Positions 1 through 13,063 of a stretch of DNA of 64,000 nucleotides are shown in pieces; position 1 is the stretch's first letter, and every line of letters begins with the position of its first letter. A program made the position numbers and the translations under genes. The DNA is from Gonatopus flavifemur (Eukaryota; Arthropoda; Insecta; Hymenoptera; Dryinidae). Location: the NCBI GenBank assembly GCA_018340375.1, contig JAFFJZ010000046.1, positions 1,054,001-1,118,000 of the forward strand. The letters are read 5' to 3'. Under the pieces are notes generated by a model. The model did not search any database. It was not told the DNA's origin and was given only the letters and a program-made list of their open reading frames with translations.

Positions 1-94
1 ATTTCACAATTTCAAAACAATTATAGTCAGTTTCATTATGTGTCAAGCAGTATCCTTTTTGTAATCCTGATAAAAACATCAAATTCCCCTCTGA

Positions 95-2652
95 GTATAT
101 CATAACAGTAATACGCAAATAAAATTTGCACAGCAAAATAATGATATAGAAAACGCGAGCAATGAAAATGTGGATAATGATGACTTTGACGAAGGGAATA
201 ACATGGACGATGAATGGCTGAATCAGGAAAATTTCTCGTTTATCACCACTCACATTTTTGATATTGAGGTATACAATGTTCAGTCCATTTAAACGATTTC
301 ACATTCCTTGTATATTTTTTGAGTAAACTTTTAGCATAATTGTGGAAAAATTTCAGGATGAATGTGAAGATAATATTGCGTTTTTATATGAAACTCCAAA
401 CGACGATACCTCTTCATCCACATCCATTGTGACCAAATAGGTGATGAAGAAGAATATAACGGAGATTTCAAACGCTTGCACAAACTCATGAATAATGAAA
501 ATTTTTTCGATGCCATTAATGAATCAGTAAAATGCAGCAAAGGAGATCTTGTATTGATGATATTAAAATACAGCATGGCTTTTTCTCTTTCACTTACGGC
601 CATCTCATGTATATTCGAATTAATTAACTGTATATTTGCGAACCCCATATTACCTGACACACGTTATTTGATAGATATCATATTTAATCCTAAAGATGCA
701 GCGAAATTCCATGCCACTTGTCCATCGTGTAAATCATACATTGGCTCTGTAACATTTAAAGAGCGAAATATTACTTGTCCGAAAATTACGTGTGAACAAA
801 ATATCGATGTGACAAAGTCGGATTATAAAGATTTTTTCATAATTTTAGATTCTCGACCAGATATTAAAAACTTGATAGAAGAAAATGGAAAGTATTATAA
901 TCAAATTGTGCGAGAGAGAATTTCAGAAAAAGGAATTATCAAAGACATTTACGATGGTAAAGTCTATAAAGAGTTCATAAAAACGCTTCCAGAGAATCGG
1001 AAACAATATACAACAGCTATATTTAATTCTGACGGTTCACCTGTGTTTGACAGTTCAACTTTTTCTATTTGGCCAGTGCAAATCATGATCAATGAGTTAC
1101 CGATTAATGTTCGTAATAATTCTCTCATTCTATGCGGGTTGTGGTTTGGTAAAAATAAACCAAATATGAATACTTTTCTGTGGCCATTTGTTGAACAAAT
1201 GAATGATTTAGCAGAAACTGGGATTGCTTGTAATATTGAGGGAGAGAAACGTGTTATCAACATTCATACAATCTGTTGCTGTGTAGATTCTGTTGCCAGA
1301 GCTCCAATGCAAGGTTTACATCTTTTTAACGGTTCATATGGTTGCAATTGGTGCTTACATCCTGGTGAATATATAAAAACATTTAAATGCAGGAAGTATT
1401 TGATATTAGATCATATTCCTGCAAAAAGAAGTCAAGAAGCAGCGATAAGCGATATAAAAAAATCAATTGATATTAAAAAACCGTTTCATGGATTTAAAAC
1501 TGCGTCAATCTTATTGAAATTACTGTCTTTCAATATAATTGATGGTTTCGCTGTTGATTACATGCATTGTGTATTGCTTGGAGTAGTGAAAAAGTTCACT
1601 TATTATTGCTTCACTGTTCGGGACAAACCTTATTCTATCTCTTCGAAGCAAATATTGGAAATATCAGAAAGATTGAAACAGATTCAAGTTCATCGTCATC
1701 TACAACGTTTACCTAGACCGATTTCAGATCAAAAACATTGGAAAGCAAGAGAATGGGAAAATTGGCTCCTATACTATAGCGTTCCTATGTTGAAAGATGT
1801 TTTGCCTGAAATTTATGTATTACATTGGATGAAATTAGTTGAAGCTATATACATACTATTACAAAGCACCATAACAATCACAGAATTAGATTATGCTGAT
1901 GAATTATTACATATGTTTGCAGCCGATGCCCAACAATTGTACGGCGAAATGGCAATGACCTTTAATTTGCATTTACTTTTACACTTGGGTACGTGCGTTA
2001 GAAACTGGGGTCCATTGTGGAGTCATAGTGGGTTTGCATTCGAAAATGGCAATGGCAAGTTACTAAAGACTATTCACGCAGCAAATGGAGTCCTTGAACA
2101 AACATGTAGGTATGTTACCTTTGAAAAGAGCATACAGTATATATTGCAAAAGAATATGCATTTATCCAGTACTCAACAATACTTGAATAATATTGCCCAC
2201 CGTCTAACTAAAAAATTCTCAAAAATATCTGAGGTGCGATATATAGGCACTTCCAAAATTGTACCTGAAGCATTAGCTACTAAATTTCAATTATCATGTA
2301 CCGAATCTTACATATATAACAGAATTGTAATCAATGGCTGCTTGTATGCATCTTGTGAAACAGTTTCTAAGAGATCATATCAAATAATTCTTTCGCAATT
2401 CTAAATGATGGAACAATAATCCAAATGAAGCAATTTGTTATAGATTTTGAAAACAACCGTGAATTGTGTCTTGCTAGTGTGGTAGAAACAAGAAGTCTGT
2501 TTCAACGATCACAAAATAATTTAAAGATGATTATATCTATAGGAAAAGATGACGCAGTAATCGATACAAATATGATACATATGCCTTGCGTTGTTATCAA
2601 AACTGAAAATCGATTGTATATTTCTGTATTACCATATATGAATTATTGTTGA
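95..2652 (+). pseudogene. EnSpm/CACTA-like transposase (degraded)
   Basis: The main frame at 476-2404 encodes about 640 residues. It contains DYMHCVLLGVVKK near the middle, a cysteine cluster YGCNWCLHPGE before it, and a C-terminal block HLLLHLGTCVRNWGPLWSHS followed by FAFENGNGKLLK. This order matches the animal EnSpm/CACTA transposases related to the plant TNP2 type. An acidic upstream exon is open from 95 to 268 and ends at a GT donor. A phase-0 intron of 88 bases (269-356) ends in TTTCAG, and coding resumes at 357. A frameshift near 425-440 joins this exon to the main frame (a TAG at 438 closes the upstream frame). Another frameshift near 2380 moves the last 75 codons (2425-2652) to a new frame. 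The terminal CACTA inverted repeats were not located, and the left end may lie outside the window. Family call is from motif memory; the frameshifts are seen directly. Confidence 0.72.
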
Positions 2653-2971
2653 AAGAATGTATAAATGCTTGTCATGATTATGATTATAGCTATGAGCTAG
2701 CTATGCCCAATCTTCATACTTTCGATAAACGGAGAAATTTTTCTGATGCCTCCTGTCTAAATTTTTTGGAGGGAAAAATCAACTCCTGAAGAGTGAAAAT
2801 ACTGCAAGTCCAACAAGAGTGAGATTCCACTCTATAAGAGTAGATTTTTCATTCCAAGGAATATAGAGAATTGTTTTTGTTCAAATTGTTTAAATATAGC
2901 TGTTTAATCATAGCAGAATTGAATATAGCTGCTTCATGGTTTCATCCATTTTCGTTCATTGTTAGCAGAGT

Positions 2972-3068
2972 TGCCAGGTTAGGGGGATTTCTAAGGGAAT
3001 CTACCAATGAATTGGTCCCATTAAATGGAATGGCCAATGGAGAGACCCTAGTTCCCCCTAACCTGGCA
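2972..3068. repeat. 97-bp hairpin with 16-bp arms
   Basis: TGCCAGGTTAGGGGGA at 2972-2987 is the exact reverse complement of 3053-3068. The 65-base loop holds a smaller ATTGG/CCAAT palindrome. It is a possible small inverted-repeat element; no target duplication was recognised. Confidence 0.6.
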
Positions 3069-4022
3069 TCAGTGATTGTTAGGGGAATTAAATTTCTCCT
3101 TTCTAGGAGAAATCCTCAGAAATTCATTCCTGTTGTTTTCTATTCCTCGTTATATTACTAATGTAAACTGGACCGGTCCTTTATCAAGGATGTGTACAAT
3201 TGGGAACGATGTTAATTTGTCTCATTTTATTGATTCCTCCAACTCTTGTGTGTTCTCTTCTACTGTATTTTTTCGCAGATAAATATCTGATGTATAATAT
3301 TATTGTATTCCATTATTCGTAGTATATTTTGTATATATTATGTTATCTTACGTGCTTATGCAACCACTTCCTTTTACACTATTTTGCAATTCGTTTCTTG
3401 GAAGGCTCTTTACCTGTATATTATGAATGAATGAATATGAATATGATGTTCTCATACATATATGCCTATACTCTGACAACCCAAAACGTTTCTGAGAATG
3501 TTGAGGACATTCCAGACTATTGTAGATGTATTTTCAACCCTTTGAGTATCATAAGGAGATTGTGATGAAACATAAAAAATCACCGCCTAATCAAATATAG
3601 TATATGATTTGATTGCGTTCCAATTTAGACTTGAGTCAATCTTTATCAGGCCAAAGAGATCATTTTCTCTTATGTCTGAATAGCAATGAGTTAGAAAATA
3701 CCGCTGAAGTTCATAACGAATATATGTGCCCGTAGTCTTTGAAGGGTTAGAAACTTTGAAAATATCACAAAGACACTTGGTACTCCCTGCATAAAACATT
3801 TCTCAATTGATCGTGAACAGTTCTATATGAATACATTATGAAGACACAATAATATTCACGCATTTCACCATGTCCATATCACATCTGGAATATATCTGTA
3901 TGCTTTTGGTACCTGAAATTCATCTGAACATTCATTCATTTATGATGAGATTCTGATTCAGGTGTGCGATCCCACTTAGATACCGAATTGGGGATCAAAT
4001 TTAAATTCCCACCTGGAACTCG
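3069..4022. other. No gene recognised
   Basis: AT-rich sequence with only short, unconvincing reading frames. Nothing here matches a family I recognise. The last 60 bases begin the CCACCTGGAA-rich repeat that follows. Confidence 0.4.
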
Positions 4023-4400
4023 ACCTGGAATTTGATTGTGGAATCAACTTCAATCCTCATCTACGATTCCACCTGGATACCCAGATGGGAATTCAACCGG
4101 GATGCCCACTTGGGATTCCACCTGGAATTTGATTTTGGAATCAACTTCAATTCTGATCCATGATTCCACCTGGATACCCAGATGGTGATTTAACTGGGAT
4201 GCCCACTTGGGATTCTATTTAAATGTCCAGATGAGAATTGAACTGGGATTTACACTCACAAGTTCACTTGGAATACCATCTGGATTCCCAAATAGAATCC
4301 CACTAAAAAATCCCACCTCAAAACCAAGGTCAATTTCTCAGCTGGGATTCCAGATGTTATTCCAAATGAATTTTTACCTGGGATTCCAGCTGGTTTTTTG
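4023..4400. repeat. Tandem repeat, 97-bp unit, with decayed extension
   Basis: The block starting ACCTGGAATTTGATT recurs at 4023 and 4120, giving a 97-bp period with few mismatches. Further right the pattern decays into shorter units based on TGGGATTCCA/CCAGATGG up to about 4400. It looks like a satellite or the subterminal part of an old element. Confidence 0.7.
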
Positions 4401-4867
4401 TAACAGGGATCTCATAACTATTACATATATCAAATGTAAATTCTATTGTCGTAATGAATGAAATATAAACAGTATGACAAGCGATATTTACTCCAAACTC
4501 ATGAAATTTGTACATCAGTCTAATGTAAAATACATGTCAGGATTTTCGAATAGAATTTCAATGGCTCATTTATATATTTCATGCATACGCGAGAACTACG
4601 ATAATAATTACAACAACTTTTGGTAATTCTGCAAAAGCCACAGAAATGGGGATAAAATTTGAGTGATTGAAATTTTACATTATTCGCGTCGCATTTTTAT
4701 GAATTTTCACTGACAGTTGAGATAAAAAAAATGGTACCTTCCCAAATAATTCTTGCTGTTGTGTTTTTTGTTGAATTTGCAATTAGACAATATATACAAA
4801 TGCACTTTTGAGCAGTGAAATGAACTTCAATCACTCAACTAGAATTTATTACCTTAAAATACATCGT

Positions 4868-4932
4868 ACATCTTACATCTTACATCTTACATCTTACATC
4901 TTACATCTTACATCTTACATATTACATATTAC
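4868..4932. repeat. Heptanucleotide microsatellite (TTACATC)n
   Basis: About eight consecutive seven-base units, CTTACAT, ending in two variant ATTACAT units. The flanking 4400-5560 region shows no gene. Confidence 0.9.
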
Positions 4933-5579
4933 AATACAATGTCGCTTATGTCGCTTTATTCTATCATTCTCACTAAACGTACGCTATGAGTGGAGATTCA
5001 AGTTTTTAATATATATCAAATGTAGGAACAAACTGCTACTCGCGGCAAACTGTTGAAACTGTTTGCGCCATCTTTGTGACGCGATTTTAATAATTTTGAA
5101 CTGAAAGGAGCGTTACAACGCTTCTCGGTAGTATTACCCACACAAGCGAATAGTTTTTGCAGAAACAATTGTTGAAAACACATCAGATTGCGGTAACTGT
5201 ATATTTGAGAATGAGAATAGAATTCCTGAGAAATGAATCAGATTATCATTCAAAAGAGCATAGGTAACATTAGCAACTGTACTTGTTGAATGTACATTAG
5301 ATTGCTGTAGCATTGAATAAGTGGAAATGTGGTTGAGCATGCCTTGTGGCATCACGTTCGTGAATAGTAGATTCAGTCGAGTGTAATGGAAACTTTACAT
5401 TGTTTGTGGTCAATAATATGATAATAAATATATTTTTGGATTGGCGTAATCTCTACAATCTTCCAAAGCAATGATCATGTATGTATCACGTGAGTTTCAT
5501 CAAAATTAATGTAGGAATTACATTCAAAGTTTTATCTATGCACTGATGTTAAATTTACATTATAATTTTTCTCCGTGTA

Positions 5580-6102
5580 GAACGTGCATAGTATATTCGA
5601 AATGTACGATATTCATTCAATCGACGTTCGATTGACGTACCGTCGTATAATCGATTAAATACGTTCGATGAACATGCATAGCACCTATGAAACGGTCTTT
5701 TGGAATGTACATAGAACATATTTCGAATATTCTAGAACGTTCATAGTATATTCTGGGGCTACTTGGGTTCCGTCTCCAACTACCCCCAAGCAGCAACGGA
5801 AGTTCAAAGTATATATGAAATAGAAACGTTCGTAGAATGTACGAATGAGATACGAAGGACATATAATGAATGTTCATAGAATGTTCGAATGAGACTGTTT
5901 TAAATATGCTTAGAACGTACGCAGTACATTCGAAATCTACGATATACATTCAATCGACGTTCAATCAACGTGCTGTCGTATATTCGGTTACATACGTTCG
6001 ATAAATATGCATAGCACCTATAGAACGGTCTCATTCGAATGTGCATAGAACATATTTCGAATATTCGAAGAACGTTCATAGTATATTCTGGTGCTACTTG
6101 GG
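5580..6102. repeat. Two direct copies of a ~190-bp block, 333-bp period
   Basis: The block with TACGATATTCATTCAATCGA, the GCATAGCACCTAT core and the ending TATATTCTGG-GCTACTTGGG occurs at 5580-5772 and again at 5913-6102. It is full of short TTCGAA/GTACATAGAAC palindromes. The interval between the two blocks (5773-5912) carries related GAATGTACGAATGAG motifs, so this is probably an older array. Confidence 0.75.
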
Positions 6103-6263
6103 TACCAAATAACACAAAGCTTCGGTTGAAGACGACGAAAAGTTTCAATGCTACGTATGATATTGCTATTGAAATCTCATCATATTTCGTTTGCGACAAA
6201 CTCCGCATACTTCCATCATAGATTTTCAGAACATCGCAGAATATCGTATGTGCAATATTTCAA

Positions 6264-7282
6264 TCAAAAGATTCTCAGAATATTTGTATAAAGTTGTTTT
6301 TCACTCAACTCTGTCACTGCTGCAACGCTCCCGTTTTTTTCGATTACTACTGTGCCATTCTCAAAAATCCCTCGAGAACCATGTTGCTCCAATTTTTTTA
6401 CGGATAACACATTATGTTCTAGACCTGGAATAAGCAGAACTTCTCCAATAGTTATGTTGATTTCTTTACCATGACCAAGACAACAAGCCTCTACTACAGT
6501 GAACTTATCCGCTTGCAAAACAACACCAGATTTCGCGACCTCAATCCTTACCGGATGTTTTAGTGGTTTGAGATTTCTCAAGGATGTCATTTCATTCCCA
6601 AGATGTTCCGTTGCACCGCAATCGAATGCTCAATCAATAGCGCGCCAGCCGCCAGTATTTACAGGAAACAAAAAGCGTTATCTTTATTATTTATAGGTTC
6701 ATACGAACGAACTGCTGCATTTGCTGACTCGGACTTACTATTACTATCGTACATTTTTTTTGACAGTGCGCTCGCTTAAGCCCAGAATTTTCACGGCTAT
6801 AACATTGAAACTTGAAATCGTTTCCTTTATTCTTTTCATAATTTTCGCCTTTCGCGGCACTGTTTGGGAAATAAAATCTATTTGGATACAGTGAAAAAGC
6901 ATCCGAGGGTTCCACAAGCGTAAGATCCGCATGTTTTACTTTCTCGTCCAGCAATCGATTCTTCACAAAGTCGATTGTCAATCCTTCCGCCGATAGCGTT
7001 TCTATAGCTGTAACTGCATGGTTACACTTGATTGGCACAGTGAATAATATATGATGGATTGTGTCTGTTTCCTTAAACGTCGCTGCTGTTAACCGCAAAT
7101 CACGAATAACCTTATCAAAGTTCAAGAAATGATTAGGTAATGCTCCCCGAGATGGATTAAATTTCGTCAACAGAAGATTATTTCGCAACAAAAGCTGACT
7201 CGCGATACCTTCTCGTTCGAATGTATCTTTCGATAACGTGCGAAATCCATACGCACTTCCACAGTTTCCTACGGATTCTAAT
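6264..7282 (-). pseudogene. Copia-type retrotransposon remnant (gag and protease)
   Basis: Read right to left, 7280-6700 encodes a Copia-like gag: a segment with ALPNHFLNFDKVIRDLRLTA, then TDTIHHILFTVPIKCNHAVT and AIETLSAEGLTIDFVKNRLL. A decayed zinc knuckle follows (FQCYSRENSGLKRAHC), in which one Cys and the His of CCHC are replaced. The protease lies at 6660-6264, with the active-site-like DCGATEH at about 6602-6622 and IGEVLLIPGLEHNVLSVKKL downstream. An in-frame stop lies just before the protease motif. Integrase, RT and LTRs are absent. Upstream, the gag is cut at 7282 by the end of a repeat with a CCGACTAGAAA terminus, which resembles the ends of the element at 16513-25195. Inactive fragment. 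Confidence 0.75.
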
Positions 7283-8220
7283 CCGACTAGAAAAAATACA
7301 GGGGCCATTATCAGGATCGGATCATGATAGCCCGATGGAGTAGTCAGGCCCTGATAATGTAGCACGATCGGGACCCGATCACACATGTAACGCAAAGGCG
7401 TGATGAGGAAACGATCAGTTAAGGATGATCAGGACCTCGTAAGTTAACCTGATTAGAGAAGGTACCAATAAACCAGAAAAAGTGCTAGGGCCATTATCAT
7501 TATGCCAGCCAGATTTTACTATCAGGTCTTGATAACGCAGCCTGATCGGGATCTGATCACCTATGCAGGTATTGCCAAGACTGAAAAAACCCAAGCTTGT
7601 CCCAAGGTTGGCACATGTGTCAGAAACAAACCTCCGTGAAGAACAATTCGCCCAATATTGTTCTATGATTGTCATGGTACATTTGTTCATATTTTTGAAA
7701 TGGTCACTACATTTGGTACAAGCTGGGCACAAGTGTGAAAATCGAGCATTCGTTGAAAACAATTGTGCCAATATTGCCCACATGAGCGGCACAATGCTTG
7801 TAAATATTTACTGAATTTTTATCAAAATTATAATTCAACAATATAATCAAAACTGATTGAAATATCGGAGAACGCAAATTTTCCAATGATCATACAAGCT
7901 TGTCCCAGTCTTGTCACATTTGTTCTATTGTTTTGAGATAATTCATGTACGGTATTCTGAGGAGGAAAGTCATGGACTGAAATATGAATCAATTACTTCT
8001 TTCATCCATATCTGCGATCGAAGAAGCATTGGTTGATGCTTGGTAAATGAGTTGGACCGGGCCTGGCAAAACCACTGGCCCAAGCTTGTCCTGATCTTAT
8101 CATTCCCAAGCCTGGGCCAAGTCCAGTAAATTGGTCAAGACGAGTCTCGGCAGGTCTTGTGCTAGGCTTGGTCCATCATTGGGCCGTTGGTCCATACACA
8201 CATGGGCATACGTGTGATAC
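7283..8220. repeat. GATCAGG-rich and CAAGCTTGTCCC-rich repeat region
   Basis: From 7283 to 7565 there are repeated imperfect blocks such as ATCAGGTC, TGATCGGGA and GGGCCATTATCA, related to the ends of the element at 16513-25195 and to 27500-28500. From 7560 to 8160 a second motif, CCAAGCTTGTCC, appears three times (about 7590, 7895 and 8090). No coding potential was recognised. Confidence 0.55.
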
Positions 8221-9920
8221 AGTGGTCTCGTGATGAACAAAGATTTAGAAAATCAAGTGGAAAACTGTGAAACTTATCCCAGTGCAGATATAGATAGTGA
8301 TCATAATATGTTCATGATGAAATGTTCTCTGAAATTCAAATCTCTGAAGAAGAAAAAGAAAATGCAGAAAAGATGGAATTTGAAGAACCTCAAGCAAAAA
8401 CAAACACATGAGGCATTCGAGAAAATGTTGAATGAAAAATTGGGAGATCAAAAAGAGGAAGACTTGGGGATAGAGAGGAGATGGACAAAGATGAAGGGGA
8501 ATACAAGAGAATGTGCGAATAAGATTTTGAAGAATAATGAAGTAGAACCTAAGAACCCATGGATAACGGGAGAAATCTTAGAATTGATAGATGAAAGAAG
8601 GAAATAAAAGAATAATGATAGCCAAGGAGGCCAGCAACGATACAAATCATTGAGAAATAAAATAACAAGAGAATCAAGGAAAGCAAAAGAACAGTGGTTA
8701 GAAGAGAAATGTCAGGAAATAGAAATAAGATTGCATTTAGGAAAAATAGATGAAGCATATAGGATTATTAAAAGATTTTTCGGACGAATAAAATCTAGAA
8801 GCAATAAGATTAGAAACTCTCTAGGACGAAAATTGATAAGAACAGAAAACGGAAGAGAAAATAGAACAGTGGATCGATCATTTGAAAGACTTGTATAGGA
8901 GAAACGATGATATAGCACTTCTAGAGAAGGAGGAGGATGTAGATGAGGAAGAATTGGGAGATTCGATATTGAGATCAGAATTCGACAAGGCTTTGAAAAA
9001 ATTGAAAAATAATAAAGCGCCAGACATAGATGGCATAAGTGCGGACCTGATAAAAGCCTCCAGTGAAGGAACTCGTGACGCACTGTTTGAATTGTTTAAA
9101 GATATGTACGAAAAAGGAGAAGTACCGGAAGATTTCCAGAAGAATTAAATTGTCGCTATCCCGAAAAAAACAAGGGGCAGACAAATGCAAGAACTACAGA
9201 ACGATCAGTTTAACTTCACATGCTTCGAAAATACTGACCACAATTATATACAGGAGGATGGAAAATAAAATAGAGATTAGATTGGCAGGAGATCAGTTTG
9301 GTTATAGAAAAAATAGGGGAACGCGAGAAGCAGTTTTAGCACTTAGGGCAGTAATAGAGAAAAGGATAGCACTGAAGGAATCTGTGTACTTAGGTTTTGT
9401 AGATATACAAAAGGCTTTCGATAATGTGAACTGGGAGAAGATGTTTGCGATCCTGAAGAAGGTGGGAATAAATTATAAAGATACAAGAATAATATACGAA
9501 TTATATAAGAATCAAAGTGCAATAATAGACATAGAGGGTCAGGAAGGGAAAGCACGAATAAGAAGAGGGGTGAGACAAGGATGCTCATTATCGCCACTGA
9601 TTTTCAATTTATATATAGAAGAAGCAATGAACGAAGTGAAGGAGGAAATTCAATCGAAATTACAGATTCAGGGAGAAAATATAAGTACGTTGGGATTCGC
9701 GGATGACATAGTTATATTGGCCACGAGTAGTACTCAGTTAGAAAATATTCTCAACACTATGAGAACAATATTATTCGAAAACTATTGTATGAATATAAAT
9801 AAAGACAAAACAAAATTCATGATGTGTACAGCAGCGGAAAAAGCTGGAAGAACGAAAATCAAAATAGATACCGAGACAATTGAACAGGTAAAAGAATTCA
9901 AATATCTAGGAAGCATAATT
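8221..9920 (+). pseudogene. RTE-type LINE, 5' part (end of endonuclease and reverse transcriptase)
   Basis: The 5' end is truncated inside the endonuclease; YPSADIDSDHNMF (about 8276-8315) is its last motif. The linker follows, then the RT: YRTISLTSHASKIL, DQFGYRKNRGTREAV, VDIQKAFDNVNW, GVRQGCSLSPLIFNLYI, and GFADDIVILA with the YxDD-type motif as FADD. It resembles the insect endonuclease-RT (RTE-like) proteins. Damage seen: TAA at 8605, a frameshift near 8860, TAA at 9146, and a frameshift in an A-run near 9165. The RT core from 9165 onward is open. The frame is cut at 9920 (KEFKYLGSII) by the fold-back element and resumes at 26218. Clade name is from motif memory. Confidence 0.82.
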
Positions 9921-9938
9921 GAAGGGCCGGATCGAGTA

Positions 9939-10502
9939 CAGTCCGCTCTCTCAACAGTGCCGATTCTCCTCATCCGTGCTCGAACACTACCCCCACCATC
10001 CATCACACTATCGTGTGGCATCACATTTGAAACCGTTTCTCGCAATAGTGCCACCCGCAAATATGATCAAGAACTCTATAATTGATGTTCAATTACTCTG
10101 ATCCATGTTCCATCATGGCAAATGTGTCGAGATGAAGAATAGAAAATTGGTGTGATTACTTTGGAATTATTCAAGAAGGAATAACCGAAAAATGATACAA
10201 ATAAATTCAAACATCGAGTATGTATACAGGAATGTGAACTCAAGAATGTGATTTCATGAACCTAAATCATTTCTTTGGATACAAAAATATCTAATATCAA
10301 ATGAAGAAGAAAACAAACATTATACTTAATATCACCAGAAGACAGAAGAGAGTAATTTTGCATACACAAGCGTGCGGCACTATTGCAAGAGTGGCTAACG
10401 AATGTTGAGAACATACGCGTACGTCAATGGTGGGGGTACATGAGTTCTAAGAAAAATACTCCCCTACTCTCCCATCACCGGCACTGTTGAGAGAGCGGAC
10501 TG
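9939..10502. mobile_element. Tc1/mariner-type MITE, 564 bp
   Basis: Ends CAGTCCGCTCTCTCAACAGT... in perfect inverted orientation for 24 bp, flanked by TA on each side (9937-9938 and 10503-10504). The other arm of the host fold-back element keeps the empty site GAGTAATCGG, which confirms the insertion and the TA duplication. Internal sequence is AT-rich and non-coding. Confidence 0.92.
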
Positions 10503-12256
10503 TAATCGGTGGTGCGCGTGACCTCTCGTCTAGTGCACCTGAAAGTAGGCAACCACCGCTATACACGTTTCAGGACTTTCATATTAAAAACATACAAGAA
10601 ATTCATGATACTAAAAAAACTTCCAGTGGGAAAGTTGTTGCAAATGTATTCAACAAAACTCTGACGAATTTTGAGACAATCCCGTATTGTAGGTTAGAAA
10701 TTATTGCAGGTTGAGTGAAAAAAATGCCATGTGCATCGATTGGGATGTGACAATATGTACATGAAGCTGTTCAAAAAAAATTCTCAAATGCACTCCACCC
10801 AAATCGATTGAATATTTCACACTTTTTTTCAATAAATCATAATCACATACATGGAAAAATGTATGATAGTTATTTGAACGTTTTATTGGGGAGAACCGAT
10901 AATTGGATATTGGCAAATTTGAGAACATGAACGTTTCTGTTCCTCTGACATGACTGTTGAATGATGGTTTCAATCTAGAAATATCAATTTTGCGACAGTG
11001 GAATTCATAAACAACACATTTCCTCGTCTTTAGGTTAGATTCCGTTTCAATGAACGATTCAAAGTTTGAGAATACAACAAGTATGCCTCCCCACTGGAAA
11101 AAATAATAGGAACTCGTACGTTTTATTAAAATCTGATGAAAGTGTCCAAATGACACTATTGCACCTGATAAAATCTTATAATTATATATGGGGATTCTAG
11201 AGCGGTATTTGAAAGTTCATGAGATTTTTCCAACGGCGTCAGAATTGAAAGAATTTTTATTTCAATACATCGTATGAATCTTTCCCATATATCGAAAAAA
11301 CAACAAACCGAATATTATAGAATAAAGAATGAAATAATAAACTTAAGAATAAATCATACGAATTTCAGAATTTTTCTTATCATTCACCAAGTTGTTTATC
11401 GTTTTATCGCTTTTGTTAGGATCACGAATTGTCGTGTTTTTGAAAAGATTTTCACAAAAAGCTTGACCTTTCACGCTCAAATATTGCTGCAAACTTTTCA
11501 GATCTCTCGATTGTGCGCTTGAAATCCCTACTTCAGGCGCCGGGGCACAGTGGTTAATGAGCGGAAAAACCCCATTCTTCCAAATTTTATTACCACGGAA
11601 GTTGATAAACATTTTCGATAGCAAATTGTCCGTAGATCCACGTTGCTGTATCAAAATTTTCATATCATTGATATTTATTGAGTAACACGCGATTGAACAT
11701 ACCGCATATCGACAACCTTCAAGGTCAGACGAGTTTACGCCTGCATTCGAAATTTTCTCTCATGTTTGGATAGGTATCCTGGCATTTATTCGATTGTATA
11801 TATTGTTGTATAGTTGTCTCACTATGTGGAAGTGATGAACATTATTCCGGAAAGGGAGTATAAATGACCGTCTTGGCGGCTCATTGAAACGTGTCCTTCA
11901 ATGTCATCACTTTGTTGCTTTTTTATGTGTATGAAAAAGCTCCACGTACCTCCACTTAGTTTGATGAATTTTCGCAATCTAGACACATTAGTCTAGCTGA
12001 GGCATGAATATTATAACCGTTCAACACCGGCTGAATTTGTTATCAGCATGAATTTCTGTAAAACTGCCGTGTTCAATTTCTACATCTGACTCAGATTTAT
12101 TTGATCTCTGCATCATCATAAGGATTTTTGGAATCGTTTGGAAGCTGATATACAGTGCAATGTCTTTGACTGTCTTCTGACCTCTCTGTCCACCTCTCGT
12201 GCTCATTCGTAAGTATAAAGGAGAGATCGGAGAACAGTTAAAGAGGTTTTGGCGAT

Positions 12257-12428
12257 CTTGTTATATGCGGTCTACCGGAATTTTGAATTTTGCTGTAGGA
12301 AGACACGCAGGGTTTTTTTTTGGGGGGGGGGGAGTGGGGGGTCAGATCTAGGGGAGCATGCCCCCTCCCCAATCCCGTGTGTTCTCCTACAGCAAAATTC
12401 AAAATTCCGGTAGACCGCATATAACAAG
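12257..12428. repeat. Perfect 44-bp-arm hairpin with G-rich loop
   Basis: Positions 12257-12300 are the exact reverse complement of 12385-12428, starting CTTGTTATATGCGGTC. The loop holds a run of Gs, more G-tracts and then C-tracts. It lies in the 5' non-coding part of Transib copy A. The perfect arms suggest a recent fold-back insertion, but no target duplication was identified. Confidence 0.85.
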
Positions 12429-13063
12429 AATCCCGAGATTCTACTGTAGTTCAAAATACAAATCTTCAGAAGAATTATGTAATCCACGTTTGATATCTTA
12501 ATATTCCATGAGTATAAGCGTTATCCAGCAAACCCTTTACTATGCTCCAACGAGGTTTAAACAAGATTATAATTATATGTTTTTTCACAGAGAAAGTATT
12601 ATATCACAAATTATTATGACAAAATTGTAACAGAGGACCATACCGCGCAAAGATGCAAATGAACGTGAAGTTAGCCATAGAATACCTTGATCATATGTTT
12701 TAGTTCTAAGACTGATGCTCTTTTCAAAATTTTCCATAGTCAATTGAATTCAGATCGTACGATTTCGTCTTGTGTGCTGAGTTTGCAACCTCGTTGGTGT
12801 TTCTTCGTAGTAATTTCAAGTATAATATTTTCTCCGTGTTTGGATACATTTTTCATCCTCCTATGCATTCATTGTCATCAACGATACATAGTTGATAACG
12901 TATTATATTTGAAATAGAATTCCGTTGATTAGTTAAAATGAAAATTAAGCAATTAAGGTTCTTCGCGCAAGCAGAACAAACATCACGCGTTAGTATGCAT
13001 AAGTGACAGTTTAAATTATAACGAATTCCTTCAAAATGGCAACATATCAAGACTTCTGATTTA

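Noticed and set aside
5617..6221. Overlapping ~100-codon frames on both strands
   Set aside because: They are produced by the 333-bp tandem repeat with palindromic TTCGAA motifs.
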